From Lycocorax pyrrhopterus obiensis (taxonomy: Eukaryota; Chordata; Aves; Passeriformes; Paradisaeidae): 64,000 bases of DNA. Both the position numbers and the translations under genes were made by a program. The DNA is taken from assembly GCA_014706295.1 (NCBI GenBank), contig JACSVZ010000004.1:89721047-89785046 (forward strand), in the 5' to 3' direction. The notes beneath the pieces are model-generated. The model was not told the origin of the DNA. It saw only the letters and a list, made by a program, of their open reading frames with translations, and ran no database searches. Shown here piece after piece: positions 39,042 through 49,530 of this stretch (positions are counted from its first letter, which is position 1; every line of letters starts with the position of its first letter).

Positions 39042-39347
39042 TGCAGCGATATGGAGCAGCGAGCAGACCCCAGGCAGGTGCAAAGGAGGAACCTTATTTA
39101 CAAAAAACCTGGCCATTTTATGCCGTTAGTCGGTTGTTAGTTTACATAGTTTTAAGGCACAACAAACCAAATTTAACCAACCACCACACACCACGGTGTG
39201 GGCACGAGGCATTCACGCAGCATGCCTCACTTCCTCTATTCTAGCTGAGTCATTCTCTCACAGTTCATTTCCACTTAGGCTAAGTAACAGGCCAGAGCCA
39301 TGATTTTACCAGGCCTTCCCTTTACAAAGCTTTACCTATCGGTCACA
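39042..39347 (-). mobile_element. Nested solo LTR, ERVK-like (class II)
   Basis: A complete 306-bp solo LTR sitting inside the family A LTR. It begins TGCAGCGATATGG and ends TATCGGTCACA, giving TG...CA ends. It is flanked by a perfect 6-bp duplication, CCCAGC, at 39036-39041 and 39348-39353. Removing the LTR and one copy restores a continuous host phrase (cacccccag joined to cctcctggcc). A 6-bp duplication is characteristic of class II (ERVK/alpha-beta-like) integrases. The minus strand has a CATAAAATGG promoter-like box (about 39114-39122) followed by an AAATAAGG signal, so it is read leftwards like its host. The perfect duplication shows that it is younger than the host LTR. Confidence 0.9.
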
Positions 39348-39353
39348 CCCAGC
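39348..39353. repeat. Target-site duplication, right copy
   Basis: CCCAGC immediately after the terminal CA of the nested LTR; it matches 39036-39041 exactly. Confidence 0.9.
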
Positions 39354-39528
39354 CTCCTGGCCAATGTGGCAAAATAAGGAACAGAAAATGCTCAGATGCT
39401 GCGCAAGCCCTGATCAGCAATGACAAAAACATCGCTATATTATCAATACAGTTTTCAAGACATCCAAAGCACAGCCCATATGATCCAGTCTGAAGAAAAT
39501 GAACCCTATACCATCCAGAACTAGCACA

Positions 39529-40719
39529 AGGTTTTTTCTCACTTATTAACTTACAGTTCCTAAAATCTGTCTGCTTATGCTTGCTTATGTTATATCTTAA
39601 GTATTTTAAGAAATGCTTCCAATAAATTATTAAAGTATACTTGTAGATCATTCCAGTTAATATCTTGCTTGTTGGCACAATCAAAATTTTCTAAAGGGAA
39701 AAAAATGTAAAATTATTACCCAAGATTTATATTCAAGACTTGAGATCAAAGTTTTCTTTCACCAAAATTATTAAGAGGAGGATTAGACATAACCAGTATC
39801 AGTTCATACATGTAAATACAAAGATTAGATCCTCAAATGCTTTTCATCGACTGTGGATTAACTACAGGGGAACCTCTGTGTTTAGAGACACATAACGCCT
39901 TATGCTGGGTTTGTCAAAAAGAGTTGCTTAAGAAGTCAAGAACTTGCTAAAAATGTCATCAAGTTACCAGAAATAGTCTTTTTGAAAAAGCACGGTCAGA
40001 GAAGTCACCTGTGATCACAGTGGCTTATCTGATATTCTGTTTAGAATGAACAAGGGTTGTTGTTCTTTGTCTACCATACTGCTCGGGTATCAAAGGGACT
40101 GCCAATGTGAGGAGGAAATTGTTCAGTAAGCTAAACTGTTCTTTAATAGTACAGACATTTTTTCCCAAAAACTCCCTGTGTGGATACTGTGTGGATTCCT
40201 CTACATGAAGTGTTTGACTCTGAAAATGCAGAGAATTTCTTGACAACTAGGATGCACTGAGTGCCTTTATAAAAAGTTAATTTCTTACAGTACAATGTAA
40301 ATGGATAGTCTCTAATGCTCTGGGCATGGATTTCCTCAAATAATCTAGTTAATATACTACACTTTATTTCTGACATCTAGGAAAAGTGAGGAAGCAGTTT
40401 TGGAATTGCCCAATATTTTTCATTCCATTTTAAAAATCAATTTTGACATTCTGTAGTCTAAGTTTCAGAGACAGTTAGGTACTTCAAGACAAGATATTTG
40501 AAGAATATGTTGGTGCCTTTGGTTGCAGGTGAGAAACACAGCAGGCTAGATATTAAAGTAAGACATCATTATCTCTAACTATTAATTCACAGTATAAATG
40601 AACATTGAATACCCAATGTAGCTCTGTAATTCCAGTTCAAAAGACATATAGTAGAAACTGAAAACAAAGAGACCTCACAGGTGATCAAAGGTATAGCTTA
40701 GTTTTCATGAGAATATAAT
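39529..40719. other. Unique-looking DNA, no gene seen
   Basis: AT-rich, no recognised element. Frames near 40025-40376 are unrecognised and overlap in different registers. Confidence 0.5.
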
Positions 40720-40965
40720 CAGGACCGCTAATCTAGAAAAGAGACCAGTACAGAGCAGCAAGGGATATGATAGAAGTTTTTAATATCCTCATATAAGGTC
40801 AACAGACAACAGCTGTCTCTATTAAGTAAGAGAACAGAATGTATCAAATAAAATCACCAGACTGCATATTCAAAACAAAGAGAAGAAGAAACTTCTTCAC
40901 ACAATGCATAGATCTGGTAGTGTTACCTAGATTTTGCAGACTCCTTTGGACACTGATAGATGATA
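40720..40965 (+). mobile_element. Ancient CR1-clade LINE remnant
   Basis: Plus-strand, strongly diverged CR1-clade 3' coding region. 'ctaatctagaaaagagacc' is the DNA behind the SLEKR-like motif, followed by 'agggatatgatagaagtttt', 'aatatcctcatata' and 'gaaacttcttcacacaatg'. It lies back to back with a younger minus-strand CR1 that starts at 40984. Confidence 0.68.
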
Positions 40966-41115
40966 CTGAAGGTGTTTTGTTTAGAATCATGTAACAGTTT
41001 GTGTTGGAAGGGACCTTTGAAGCTGATCTAGTTCCAGCCCTTCTGCCATAGACAGGGACATCTTTCACTAGTTAAGGTTGCACAAAGCCCCATCCAACCT
41101 GACCTTCAACACTTC

Positions 41116-41763
41116 TGTCATGGTTTAACCCCTGTCAGCAGCTAAGTACCATGGAGCCCTCCATTGTGCTGGAACGAGGAGGAGAATTAGAAAGAAAATT
41201 TTAAACTCATGGGTTCAGATAAGAACAGTTTAATAATTGACATAAAATACGATAGTAATAGTATGAATAATAAAAATATAAATTTTACTACTACTACTAT
41301 TACTGCTACTGAAGGGGGGGGCAGAGAGAGAGAAAGGGAGAGATAGAGAGAGGGAGATAGAGAGAGAGGAAGAGAGGGAGAGAGGGAGAGAGAATGAGAA
41401 AGAAAACCTAAGAGAAACAAGTGATATACAATATAGTTGTTCCCCAGACACTGGCTGATGCTCAGCTGATCCCCAAGCAGTGGTCAGGTCCTTCCAGCCA
41501 ACTCTCCCCTGTTTATATAATGAGTATGATGTTCAGTGGAATGGAATATCACCTGTCCTGGCTATGCTTCCTCCCAGCTTCTTGTACACCTGCTTTCTGG
41601 CAAAGCATGGGATACTGAAAAGTCCTTGATTTAGAATAAACACTATTAATAACAACTAAAACATGACTGTGGTAGCAACATCAGAATCCTACTAAATCCA
41701 AAACCCAGCACTTTAGCAGCTACTGAGAAGATAGTTTACTCTACCCTAGCCAAAACCAGGACA
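41116..41763 (-). mobile_element. Solo LTR, family A, inserted in CR1
   Basis: A 648-bp LTR with TGTCATGGTTTAACCCC at one end and CCAAAACCAGGACA at the other. The 5-bp flanks ACTTC (41111-41115) and AGTTC (41764-41768) differ at one base, consistent with an ageing target duplication. A minus-strand TATATAAAC promoter box is at 41511-41519, and the segment 'cagtttaataattgac' near the low-coordinate end supplies the ATTAAA-like signal. The middle (41287-41404) has become a block of simple repeats, listed separately. It is the least diverged family A copy in the window. No internal viral genes. Confidence 0.9.
41287..41404. repeat. Compound simple repeat: (TAC)n, G8, GA-rich block
   Basis: (TAC)n at about 41287-41310, a G8 run at 41314-41321, then about 80 bp of GA/GGA/GATA repeat. 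It lies inside the LTR. Antisense frames across it read as serine-leucine-proline strings and are not genes. Confidence 0.92.
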
Positions 41764-41905
41764 AGTTCCACTCTGAATTATATTATGCATCTATGATCTA
41801 ACTTTAGCCTTCTAAAATTCAGGCGTGTTTTCTGTACTGCTTATTTGATACTAGATCAACAGACACCATCTTCTACAAAATACTTCCTCTTATCTATTTA
41901 AGACT

Positions 41906-44900
41906 TCATTTTTAGGATAGAATGGATGCCCTAATGGAGATATTTTTTTCCATGGCTAAATTTGAGAAGGATGAGTAACTTTTCTGTATCCTTTTGAAAA
42001 GTAGTCAAGTTGCTTATGATATTTGGCACAATGATACAATTGAAGAGTGAAAAAAAGGAAAAATTTAACAAGACTCAGTAAACAAAGCAGTTGAGAAAAC
42101 ATAGTTCTCTCCAAGGCCATCTGCTTTTGTTTAGCTTAGTTTTTATAAGAAAAAAAGAATTCTATTAGGGCACACGGGTGAATATTTATTATTTCTTTGA
42201 GGCTGAGTGAAAGACATTGCCACTGGTAGCAGTACAATTTTTTACCCACAATTTTAGCATCTTGTCTTTACTACCACTGGTCACAGAAAACCTATTATGG
42301 GGAATTGTATCCATCTATTCTTCCCGAGTTAGGCCTCATTTCTAACTGGCATTTTGGGCAGTGCTGCCCTCCATTGCCCTTGTGTGGAGCTAATGAAAGA
42401 CATTACAGTTCTGTAATTCTGCAATCTTCATCCTTGGCAGGCTATGAAGGAGAAGGCTCTGCTATGGCCTTCTGCATTTTACTCTCAATAATCTTGAACA
42501 TATTTTCCAAGATACGAAGTAAGGATTCTAATTATTTAAAACTCTTTAGAGAAAAAAAGGATTTTGAAAGAAATCAAGTTCTTTGCTAACCAAGTCAGCA
42601 TTCCAACAAACTACAGTTACTGGAAAAATAGCTACTAACTCTCTATCTCGATGATGAAGAAATACAATTTCAAGTAAGATAGAACTATTTCTAAAAGTGA
42701 ACTAAAAAAATAATCACTTCAAGCGCATTTAAGACCATATGATGCTGCTGTACAGTCCTGTCCTGAGCATGCCATGCCGTACACAATTTGTGCTCTCACC
42801 AGAAGCAATCCAGACGGGGGGAAAAAAAAACCAAACTGTTGCATGGATTTAAAGTAACACATAGGAAAAGAAACCACAGGTGAAATATCTTGGCTTGAAA
42901 TGCAATAATAAGGGCAAGAAGGAAGGAAGAGACTCTTCAAAATGGTACCACTTCTAGACTCCTTAAATAGGAGCTAGACTTGTAGCCTAAAAGACTGCCT
43001 GCAAGGTATAACGCTCTTCCAAGGCTGAGATTCAGTTACATAAAAAACAAAAGGCAGAGCAGACATTACTTTTAACAATTTCATGTTTCAAATTCCTAAG
43101 TGAGATAGAAATATTTTTCTGTTGTTCTCAGGTTGTGAAACAATGAATATGCACTGCAAATACAAATATATTAATTGGTAATGGGGAAGACTTTCATAAT
43201 GGTCTACTCAGAGTTTTGGCCAGAGCAATACCTAAGAAAATGGACTAAAATAAGAAACCCATTTGTTTTATCTAATACAAAAATTGTTCAGCTCAGCCTG
43301 GTAGAAAATTCATCCTTCCCTGCCCTACATTGTCCTGCCCTTACCTCCCCTCCTTCCTTCTTCTCTTCCCCCATCACTCCTTAACATCTCTTCTCAGTTT
43401 CTTCTCACCACTTTTCTGCCTGACATATTCTTTGAAACTAATCATTAACAGAAGGCACTCATTAAAATGGGATATTATTTGCAGGGTATAATAACTCTTA
43501 CCATTCAAGGTAAAAAGCTATTATTTTTTTAGCCAGCAAACAAAGAGAAATTTTAATGTTTTTAAAAGAGATTATTTTAAAAATTAGAAACAATGAAATT
43601 TCAATTAAAAATACAGAAATATTTAATTTTTTATAATTTTTTTCTATAGATGCAATAGGAAATAATGAAAATGTTGCAATAAATGTGCAACTAAAATACT
43701 TCAAAATAATTATTATGTTTGTTATATAGTATTTTGGCTTACAATACGTGTAAATAGATAATGACAAAATTAAATTCTATATAAAATTAATTGGCTTGAA
43801 ACTATATAATGGGACATTACTGAACAAATCAAAATCCAAATTACCTGTTCTAACAACTGCTCTGTGAAAGATGCTGTAAAAATAAACATTTCATAGCATT
43901 TTTTGAAGAAAACATTTCGGCAAAAAGTTTCATCCAGGATTGTCCCTTTCCATATCAGCTAAAGGAACTGATAATAACAATTTTTTCTACTGTGATATAG
44001 CTCCTCCTATTTAATCTTAATTTAATTTATGGTCACAGTCAAAATTTGATAGAATTTACAAGGTTTTTTGAGGGACTAAAGAACAATATTTTGCATGAAA
44101 GCATTTTTACTAACTTTCTGGGAACATTTATATGATTTAAGTTATGGCTTTGATTAGGTGAATTGCAGAATTCCATCTAAAAACATTTTTATTTCTTGAA
44201 TCTAACAAAAGTAGATAAAATTCAGTCAAGGTGTAACATACTCTACTTGCTCCACAGCTACAAGAACTTATGCATCAGCACAAATCAGAACATAGTCACA
44301 GGCAGCAGCTGAAAGGGCATCATTGCAAATAGGTTATGTTTCAATATAAAAGCTATTAAAGTTTACTGTTGTGATTAACTGCAACTAACTTGTCTTCTGT
44401 ACAGCAGCCTTCAAAATTTCTGAAACTATCTTGGATCAGTTTTCCTTTACACTACTGTCCTTTCATTACTTTTGATAAGTCTTTTTGAGGTTATTATAAA
44501 TCTCCTTTTTTCAAGTTGTCTTTATCCAAATTATAAATTTTCAGTTACAGATACTACTTTTGTAGACAGCAAGATTAAATTCATATATGGAATTTTATAA
44601 AAAGAGTTGCATTTTTCCATCATGTCCTTCAATTTATTTATTTCCTTCTGTTTTTAGTTGAGAACAGCAGAACAAAAGCTATTGATTTTCATTGACTTAG
44701 GTAATATAAATTTCCTCAGATTTCTCTTTGGTCCCTGGGCAATTATGGCAGTAGGAAAAAAACCTAAAAAAAGATAGCTAGAACATATTTTTTCTTTCAG
44801 AATATCTGGTGTCACCTATTTTAAAACAGACTTAATGAGCTGATACAATTAGCATTCTTTCTTGTCATCCTCAGGATAATGTAATTACATAACTACCTCA

Positions 44901-46004
44901 CAAAGTTAATGGGCAACCTGTAACTTTACTGAAAGTAGTCAGGTCCTTTAGGTAAATATATTGGAGTCTGCAGATCAAAAACATAAGTACCAAAGTCAAC
45001 ACTCACTTGAATGAACTGTGCATTTCTGAAGATTATTTGCTACATAAAAAAAAGAAAAAAGAAAGCTACTGTGGGGCTTTCACTGAGTAATAAGGTTATT
45101 TGGGCTGGCAAGTATGCAACCATGCAGTTAAAATTAAAGGGCATTGAGACAGATTTTACAGTCTTTGTTTCAGAAATGTTTTTCTTGAACTGATTCTCTG
45201 ACAATATTTAGCCACTCAGGAATGAAGGAAAGTATCACCATTTTTCTGTTTTATTTGGCAAATGCATACTACATGCTCAATGGCCAGTCCTTGAAACTCC
45301 AGCCTACAGATGTCAGCCAAGACACCTGTAAATCAAAGGCAAGAACAGAATCAGTTCTCCAAGGCATAGTTTCCTTTGTACTATGGGTTGGTTAAAGTTG
45401 AAACGTGAGCTCCCTTATCTTTGGCTTCATTTGAAGTTTGAGCCCTAGATCAGTCCCTTCTGCCTTGTCAGTTCCTACTCACTTTCTGCTATGTGCCACC
45501 TCTGCCCTGGGAAGATTTGTTTCATGCTGCTGCCCAGGTTATCTCTTTTGCAGATTATATAAGTATATAACTTTCAGACTTTTATGACAACCTGACTACA
45601 TATTTATATTATTCACTGAATTCTTAAGTTCTGTCTTGAATCCTTATCAAAAGTGTTTATTTCATTTATATGTTTTCCACATAGCATTTGGGGTGGTACA
45701 GACTGACTACTTACTTTATTTCTGTAACGTTTTTCTGTGACATTTATGTCCCATATTTTCAGCTGCTTTAACCTTGTGTTTATACCTTATGTTTTTATGA
45801 CCCACACTATTCCTTTATAAGAGTAAATACATTGCAAAATCTCATCTTCCACATTCTTACATGACCTTTTGGAGAATAGGATGGAATTAATAAGGATCAA
45901 GTGGACGGTATTTTATTTAGATTGCAGTGGTCAATTGAATGAACATATGATGGGGAACAATGGGTTAGGGAGCTCTTTTTCTAATACTGACATTAAGCAA
46001 ATAG
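41906..46004. other. Unique-looking AT-rich region, no gene supported
   Basis: About 4 kb with no recognised repeat family. Frames such as 42305-42589 and 43498-43767 are unrecognised. A C/T-rich stretch occurs at about 43310-43385. Confidence 0.5.
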
Positions 46005-46556
46005 ATCACAAGCTGAACAGGAGCTACCAATGTCATGCCCTGTGCAAAAGGCAAATATCATTCTGACATATTTAAATACCAGTTTAACTCACATGAAACG
46101 TGAATAATCCATCAATGATTTTCAACATTACTGAGATTTTAGCTAGCTTATGGTGGTCAGTTTGGGTTATTGTGGTTAAGAAAGATGTGTACCAGTGGGA
46201 TGCTGGTGAGAATAATCAGTCATAAAAAGGAATGACCTAAGAGAAAAAAAAAAAACCCTGGATTTTTTTGTCAATAAATTGAACTTAAAACTTTTTTCCA
46301 GAGATGGCATAATAATAGCCTTCACACAATGAACAGGGCCAAAGATTTAGATCACGGTATGAAAGATTCAGGTATAATTATTATTAACCTCTGTAAAGCT
46401 GAGTTTTCAGAAGCACTGAATTACCACGAAAAGACTGAAATCTGAACATCTTTAAGGTCAGGTTAGACAGTTGTCTCTTTAGACTGAGCCTGCCTTGATA
46501 TGAAATAGATAGACTGAAAAACTTTGCAGGGTCATTCTTTTCTGCCATGATTTTAT
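46005..46556 (+). mobile_element. Ancient CR1-clade LINE remnant, reaching the 3' end
   Basis: A series of worn CR1-clade phrases in the correct plus-strand order. 'gatcacaagctgaacagga' with 'tgcaaaaggcaaatatcatt' comes first (46005-46065). 'taagaaagatgtgtaccag' with 'aaaaaggaatgaccta' follows (46178-46233). 'aaggtcaggttagacag' and 'gagcctgccttgatatga' lie near the end (46453-46505), and a decayed terminal 'ctgccatgatttta' at 46542-46555 closes it. Indels and an A-run break it up. It represents roughly the last 550-800 bp of the element. Confidence 0.68.
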
Positions 46557-48519
46557 TAATATGAATACCTTTTGAAGATTTAACTTGAATTGTGAATTGA
46601 TGGGCTATTTTTTATCCCATGCTAAGAGCAGAGCATAAATTTTACCATAAAAAAGGGAAACGCAGCTCTTGTGTTTGAAAGGTTAAACATTTGGGACATT
46701 AGAATTTTCTGATTAGTTCACAATCAAATGAGTGTATGTGTGTCTCTATTATCATACAGATGACTTCTTTTAATGGTGCTTCCTTTGTTAAATAGCTCTC
46801 ATTTTCAGGCAATGGGTAGCCATCATTATGTACAAAAACATGTGTTATCAATATCGTCTGCTACATACGTTGCAAGGTCCTGCATCAATCAGTATATGTA
46901 AATATAATCAACATAAAAAACACCTCACCAAATTAGTTTTTTATCTTTCCTAATGTTACCAGTATATTTAGAAGATACTACATTGAATGTTGGGTGATTA
47001 AACAAAAGACATGCTGTGTATAGTCTTAAGGCAGTTATAACTTCTTAAAAGACAATAGGTTTTCATCTGTTCCCCAACAGACTTTTGGTTACATAAAGGG
47101 ATATTTTCCTGTCCATTTCCTGTCTTGATCATTTTCTGTTCAGTCTCTGGTGCTGCTAAGAAAAGTTAAAAAAATTACATGGAAGAAAGATGTATTACTC
47201 TTGGAAACTGAGTGGATTGCTAAATCATTTCAAAAATGCTGGCATTTTCTGGCCTGAGAATCAATCTAACAAACTGAATTCTAAAAGCTAAAGCAGAGAG
47301 CCATAAAAATGAAATGGAAGGATTTATACAGTTTTAATATGCAAGCTGTTGTCACACATACACACACTTGCACACACACACACAAAGTTTTGTTCTATCA
47401 AAACTTGTGTATATGCATATTTGTATGTATAGACATAAAGTTCAGCTATTGTATCTCAGGATATATAATTTCCTAAAACTTTCATTAATAGGAAGCCATC
47501 AAGCTGTTTGGTACTTTCCCTTCAATATTTTTTTTTTTTTGCTGGAGCTGCTCCACTAAAAGAATTTCTTTCATGCACTTTAATACAAGCATACATTTTT
47601 ATGCAGCTGTTAAAATCTGAATCATTACTGCTGTTATTATGAAGGCAATATCCCCTTGCATACAAATCTGTTCTCTTCCAAATGCTTTACTTAAATGAAT
47701 CAAAATGAAACTCATTTAAAAGAAATATATATACATATATAATATAAACTTATTTGTATTATGCTATCATTTATTTCTGTTTAAGCTTGAACCCTCAGAA
47801 CCTGTTTATGCCAGTGATACTATATTAAAGATAAACATATAATCACAATAGGGGCATTTTACTGATGTATCGCACGATTTCATTACTAGAAAATAATTTT
47901 GGTGATACAATATTAGAGCAATGCCACAATGGCAATGCATTATTTACCATAAATAGGCTGCAGTTCTTCACAAATTATAATAAAGCACACTTTTCTATGT
48001 GTGTGGCCTAAAAAGAGCTATTCAATAGGAAAAAAAAAAAGGAAAAAAATAAAAGAGCTATATAAAGACGAGTTCTATATGCTTCAAACATCTCAGTCTG
48101 TGGTCTGAAAAAATACTTGAACTCTTTGTCACAAGTACAGACTATTCTGTTTAAACAAAATTACTTCAGGATTTTCAGGTGTTCCTGTCCCAGCTGCAGT
48201 GAAATGTGAGTTACGAAGATTGAAAAAGTCTAACACTTCTGATAACGCAGATCAATATTTCTACATAGTGAACACATTGGGAGCAGTTGTGGTGCAAGGG
48301 CTCCCCAAAGCGTAACAGCATCATGGGTCAGCTCTGACCTACATGGAGAGCTTTGAAATAGCAATTACTTCATAAATATTTTGCAAGGACAACTAGTACA
48401 AAAAAGGAGGGTAGAGGTAAATTGGGAGTTGGTTTTGGTGGTGTTTTTCATTATTATTTCTAATCCAGACACTCTCCAAAAGAAAGTGGACTACAGTTTT
48501 CAAATTCATTGTGTTTATG
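46557..48519. other. Unique-looking AT-rich DNA, no gene seen
   Basis: No recognised element apart from the CA repeat at 47353-47385. The frame at 47368-47559 begins in the CA repeat and is rejected. Confidence 0.5.
47353..47385. repeat. Interrupted (CA)n microsatellite
   Basis: About 33 bp of CA repeat with two interruptions. Confidence 0.9.
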
Positions 48520-48870
48520 TGTCAAGGTGGTGTCACAAGAGGGCCTGCGGGGGCTCCGTGAGGGGAGGCCGGGCTGCCCCAGCCGGACACAGCCGGTTCC
48601 AGCCGGACACAGCCGGTTCCAGCCGGATCCAACCACCCACCGCAGGGGGCGGATGAGCTCATGGCAGGGGCAGGGGCACCTCGGGGGAAACGTATGTAAG
48701 GGCAAAAAATGCTGCCTGGCAGAGGAGAGTGAGGAAATAAAGTGAGAAAAACATCTTTGCTGACACAGAGGTGAGAGATGAAAGAGGGGAGAAAGTGTTG
48801 CAGGTGTGGGAGCACAGGTTCCCCTGCAGATTATGGAGGAGACCATGCAGGGCTGCAGCTGTTATTGAAA
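48520..48870 (+). mobile_element. CpG-rich repeat fragment, probably from an avian LTR retrotransposon
   Basis: A sharply bounded GC- and CpG-rich patch in AT-rich DNA. In plus order it has a G-rich block (48540-48580), a 20-base tandem repeat (48581-48630), then 'gggggaaacgtatgtaaggg' with a weak TATA-like box, 'tgctgcctggcagaggag' and an AATAAA signal (about 48735-48740). The last part is 'aacatctttgctgacacaga' and 'ggttcccctgcagattatgg'. The order GC-rich block, TATA-like box, AATAAA, downstream leader is LTR-like, and the last part resembles sequence repeated widely in bird genomes. Assignment is from recall and not exact. Frames across it (48381-48656, 48460-48846, 48522-48815) are products of the biased composition. 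Confidence 0.6.
48581..48630. repeat. 20-base CpG-rich tandem repeat, 2.5 copies
   Basis: AGCCGGACACAGCCGGTTCC occurs exactly at 48581-48600 and 48601-48620, followed by a half copy (AGCCGGATCC) at 48621-48630. It can also be read as five 10-base units, each starting AGCCGG. Confidence 0.97.
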
Positions 48871-49366
48871 AAGTTGTTCGTGCTTGCAATCTTATGAAAT
48901 TAATGAAGAAAAACGAGTTTTATCATTTTTGGTTAGAAGTGTTGGTAGCTTTGCATATTTCTGAAGGACAACATTAGAAAATGTTATGTGAGCGCAGTTT
49001 GTCATGATGCAGTAGCCAACTAGGCAGCGTTTTCTTTGGCAGTAGAGAGAAGCCATCCTGGGAAGGTATTATGTTCCACTGGAATAATGTTAGGATCCCA
49101 CTCCTGACATCAATTAAGGTTATGATCCATTGGAATAATATTAGGGTCCAGTTGTTAAAAGATGACTGCCTGAATTAAAAGACCTTATGCTAAAGTCAAT
49201 AGTATGGATTGTATTTAACAGTGAATGTGAGAGGGAGAGGTAGCAATAGGAACGGGGTGGGGAGAAAGAGAGAGACAGATTATAGTCGCCACCACATCTC
49301 CCCTGGCCCTTCTTCTTCTGGTCTTCTCAGTGGTGGGATCCCCAGAGTGTTTTTCTAGATATACCA

Positions 49367-49377
49367 CTTTTATACAG
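49367..49377 (-). promoter_or_regulatory. LTR TATA box
   Basis: CTGTATAAAAG on the minus strand. It sits about 8 bp from the boundary of the CR1 fragment, so the original upstream promoter context of this LTR has been replaced. Confidence 0.65.
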
Positions 49378-49384
49378 ACCAAGT

Positions 49385-49530
49385 CACAGAATCACAGAAT
49401 CAACTAGGTTGGAAAAGTCTTTTGAGATCATTGAGTCCAACCTATGGCTTAACACCACCTTGTCAACTAAACCATGGCATTGAATGCCACATCCAGTCTT
49501 TTCTTAAACACCTCCAGGGATGGTTACTCC
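49385..49530 (-). mobile_element. CR1 3'-end fragment
   Basis: Clear reverse-complement CR1 end: 'cacagaatcacagaatca', 'ctaggttggaaaagtct', 'gatcattgagtccaacct' and 'aaacacctccagggatgg'. It is 146 bp long, 5'-truncated and only mildly diverged. It lies within, or at the edge of, the family C LTR. Confidence 0.92.

Larger units (their letters stand above)
38611..39528 (-). mobile_element. Solo LTR, family A, split by a nested LTR
   Basis: An LTR of the same family as 2829-3421 and 41116-41763, about 606 bp once the inserted LTR and one duplication copy are removed. It starts TGCCATGGTTTAACCCC, contains 'tcaatttaataggcagggc', 'tgttcagccatctccaggag' and 'ggtcagtttgggtcagctg', and ends in ACTAGCACA. 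On the minus strand a TATAAAAC box lies at 38936-38943, next to a CACGTGACATCA element, so transcription would run leftwards. The body is interrupted at 39042-39347. Flanking bases AACTT and AGGTT are a doubtful duplication. No viral coding region is attached. Confidence 0.85.
40984..41905 (-). mobile_element. CR1 3' fragment interrupted by an LTR
   Basis: The first part (40984-41115) is clear: 'tagaatcatgtaacagtttg', 'tgttggaagggacc', 'gccatagacagggaca' and 'ccatccaacctgaccttcaa', the reverse complement of the CR1 3' end. The family A LTR at 41116-41763 then interrupts it. After the LTR, weaker CR1-like phrases resume ('gatctaactttagccttc', 'atctatttaagacttcattt') to about 41905. The second part is less certain, and some CR1 sequence next to the insertion seems lost or diverged. 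Confidence 0.7.

Noticed and set aside
41187..41451. Serine/leucine/proline-rich antisense frames
   Set aside because: They are translations of a GA-rich simple repeat within an LTR.
48381..48846. Frames of 91-128 codons across the CpG-rich patch
   Set aside because: GC-rich repeat sequence lacks stop codons, and frames are open on both strands at once.
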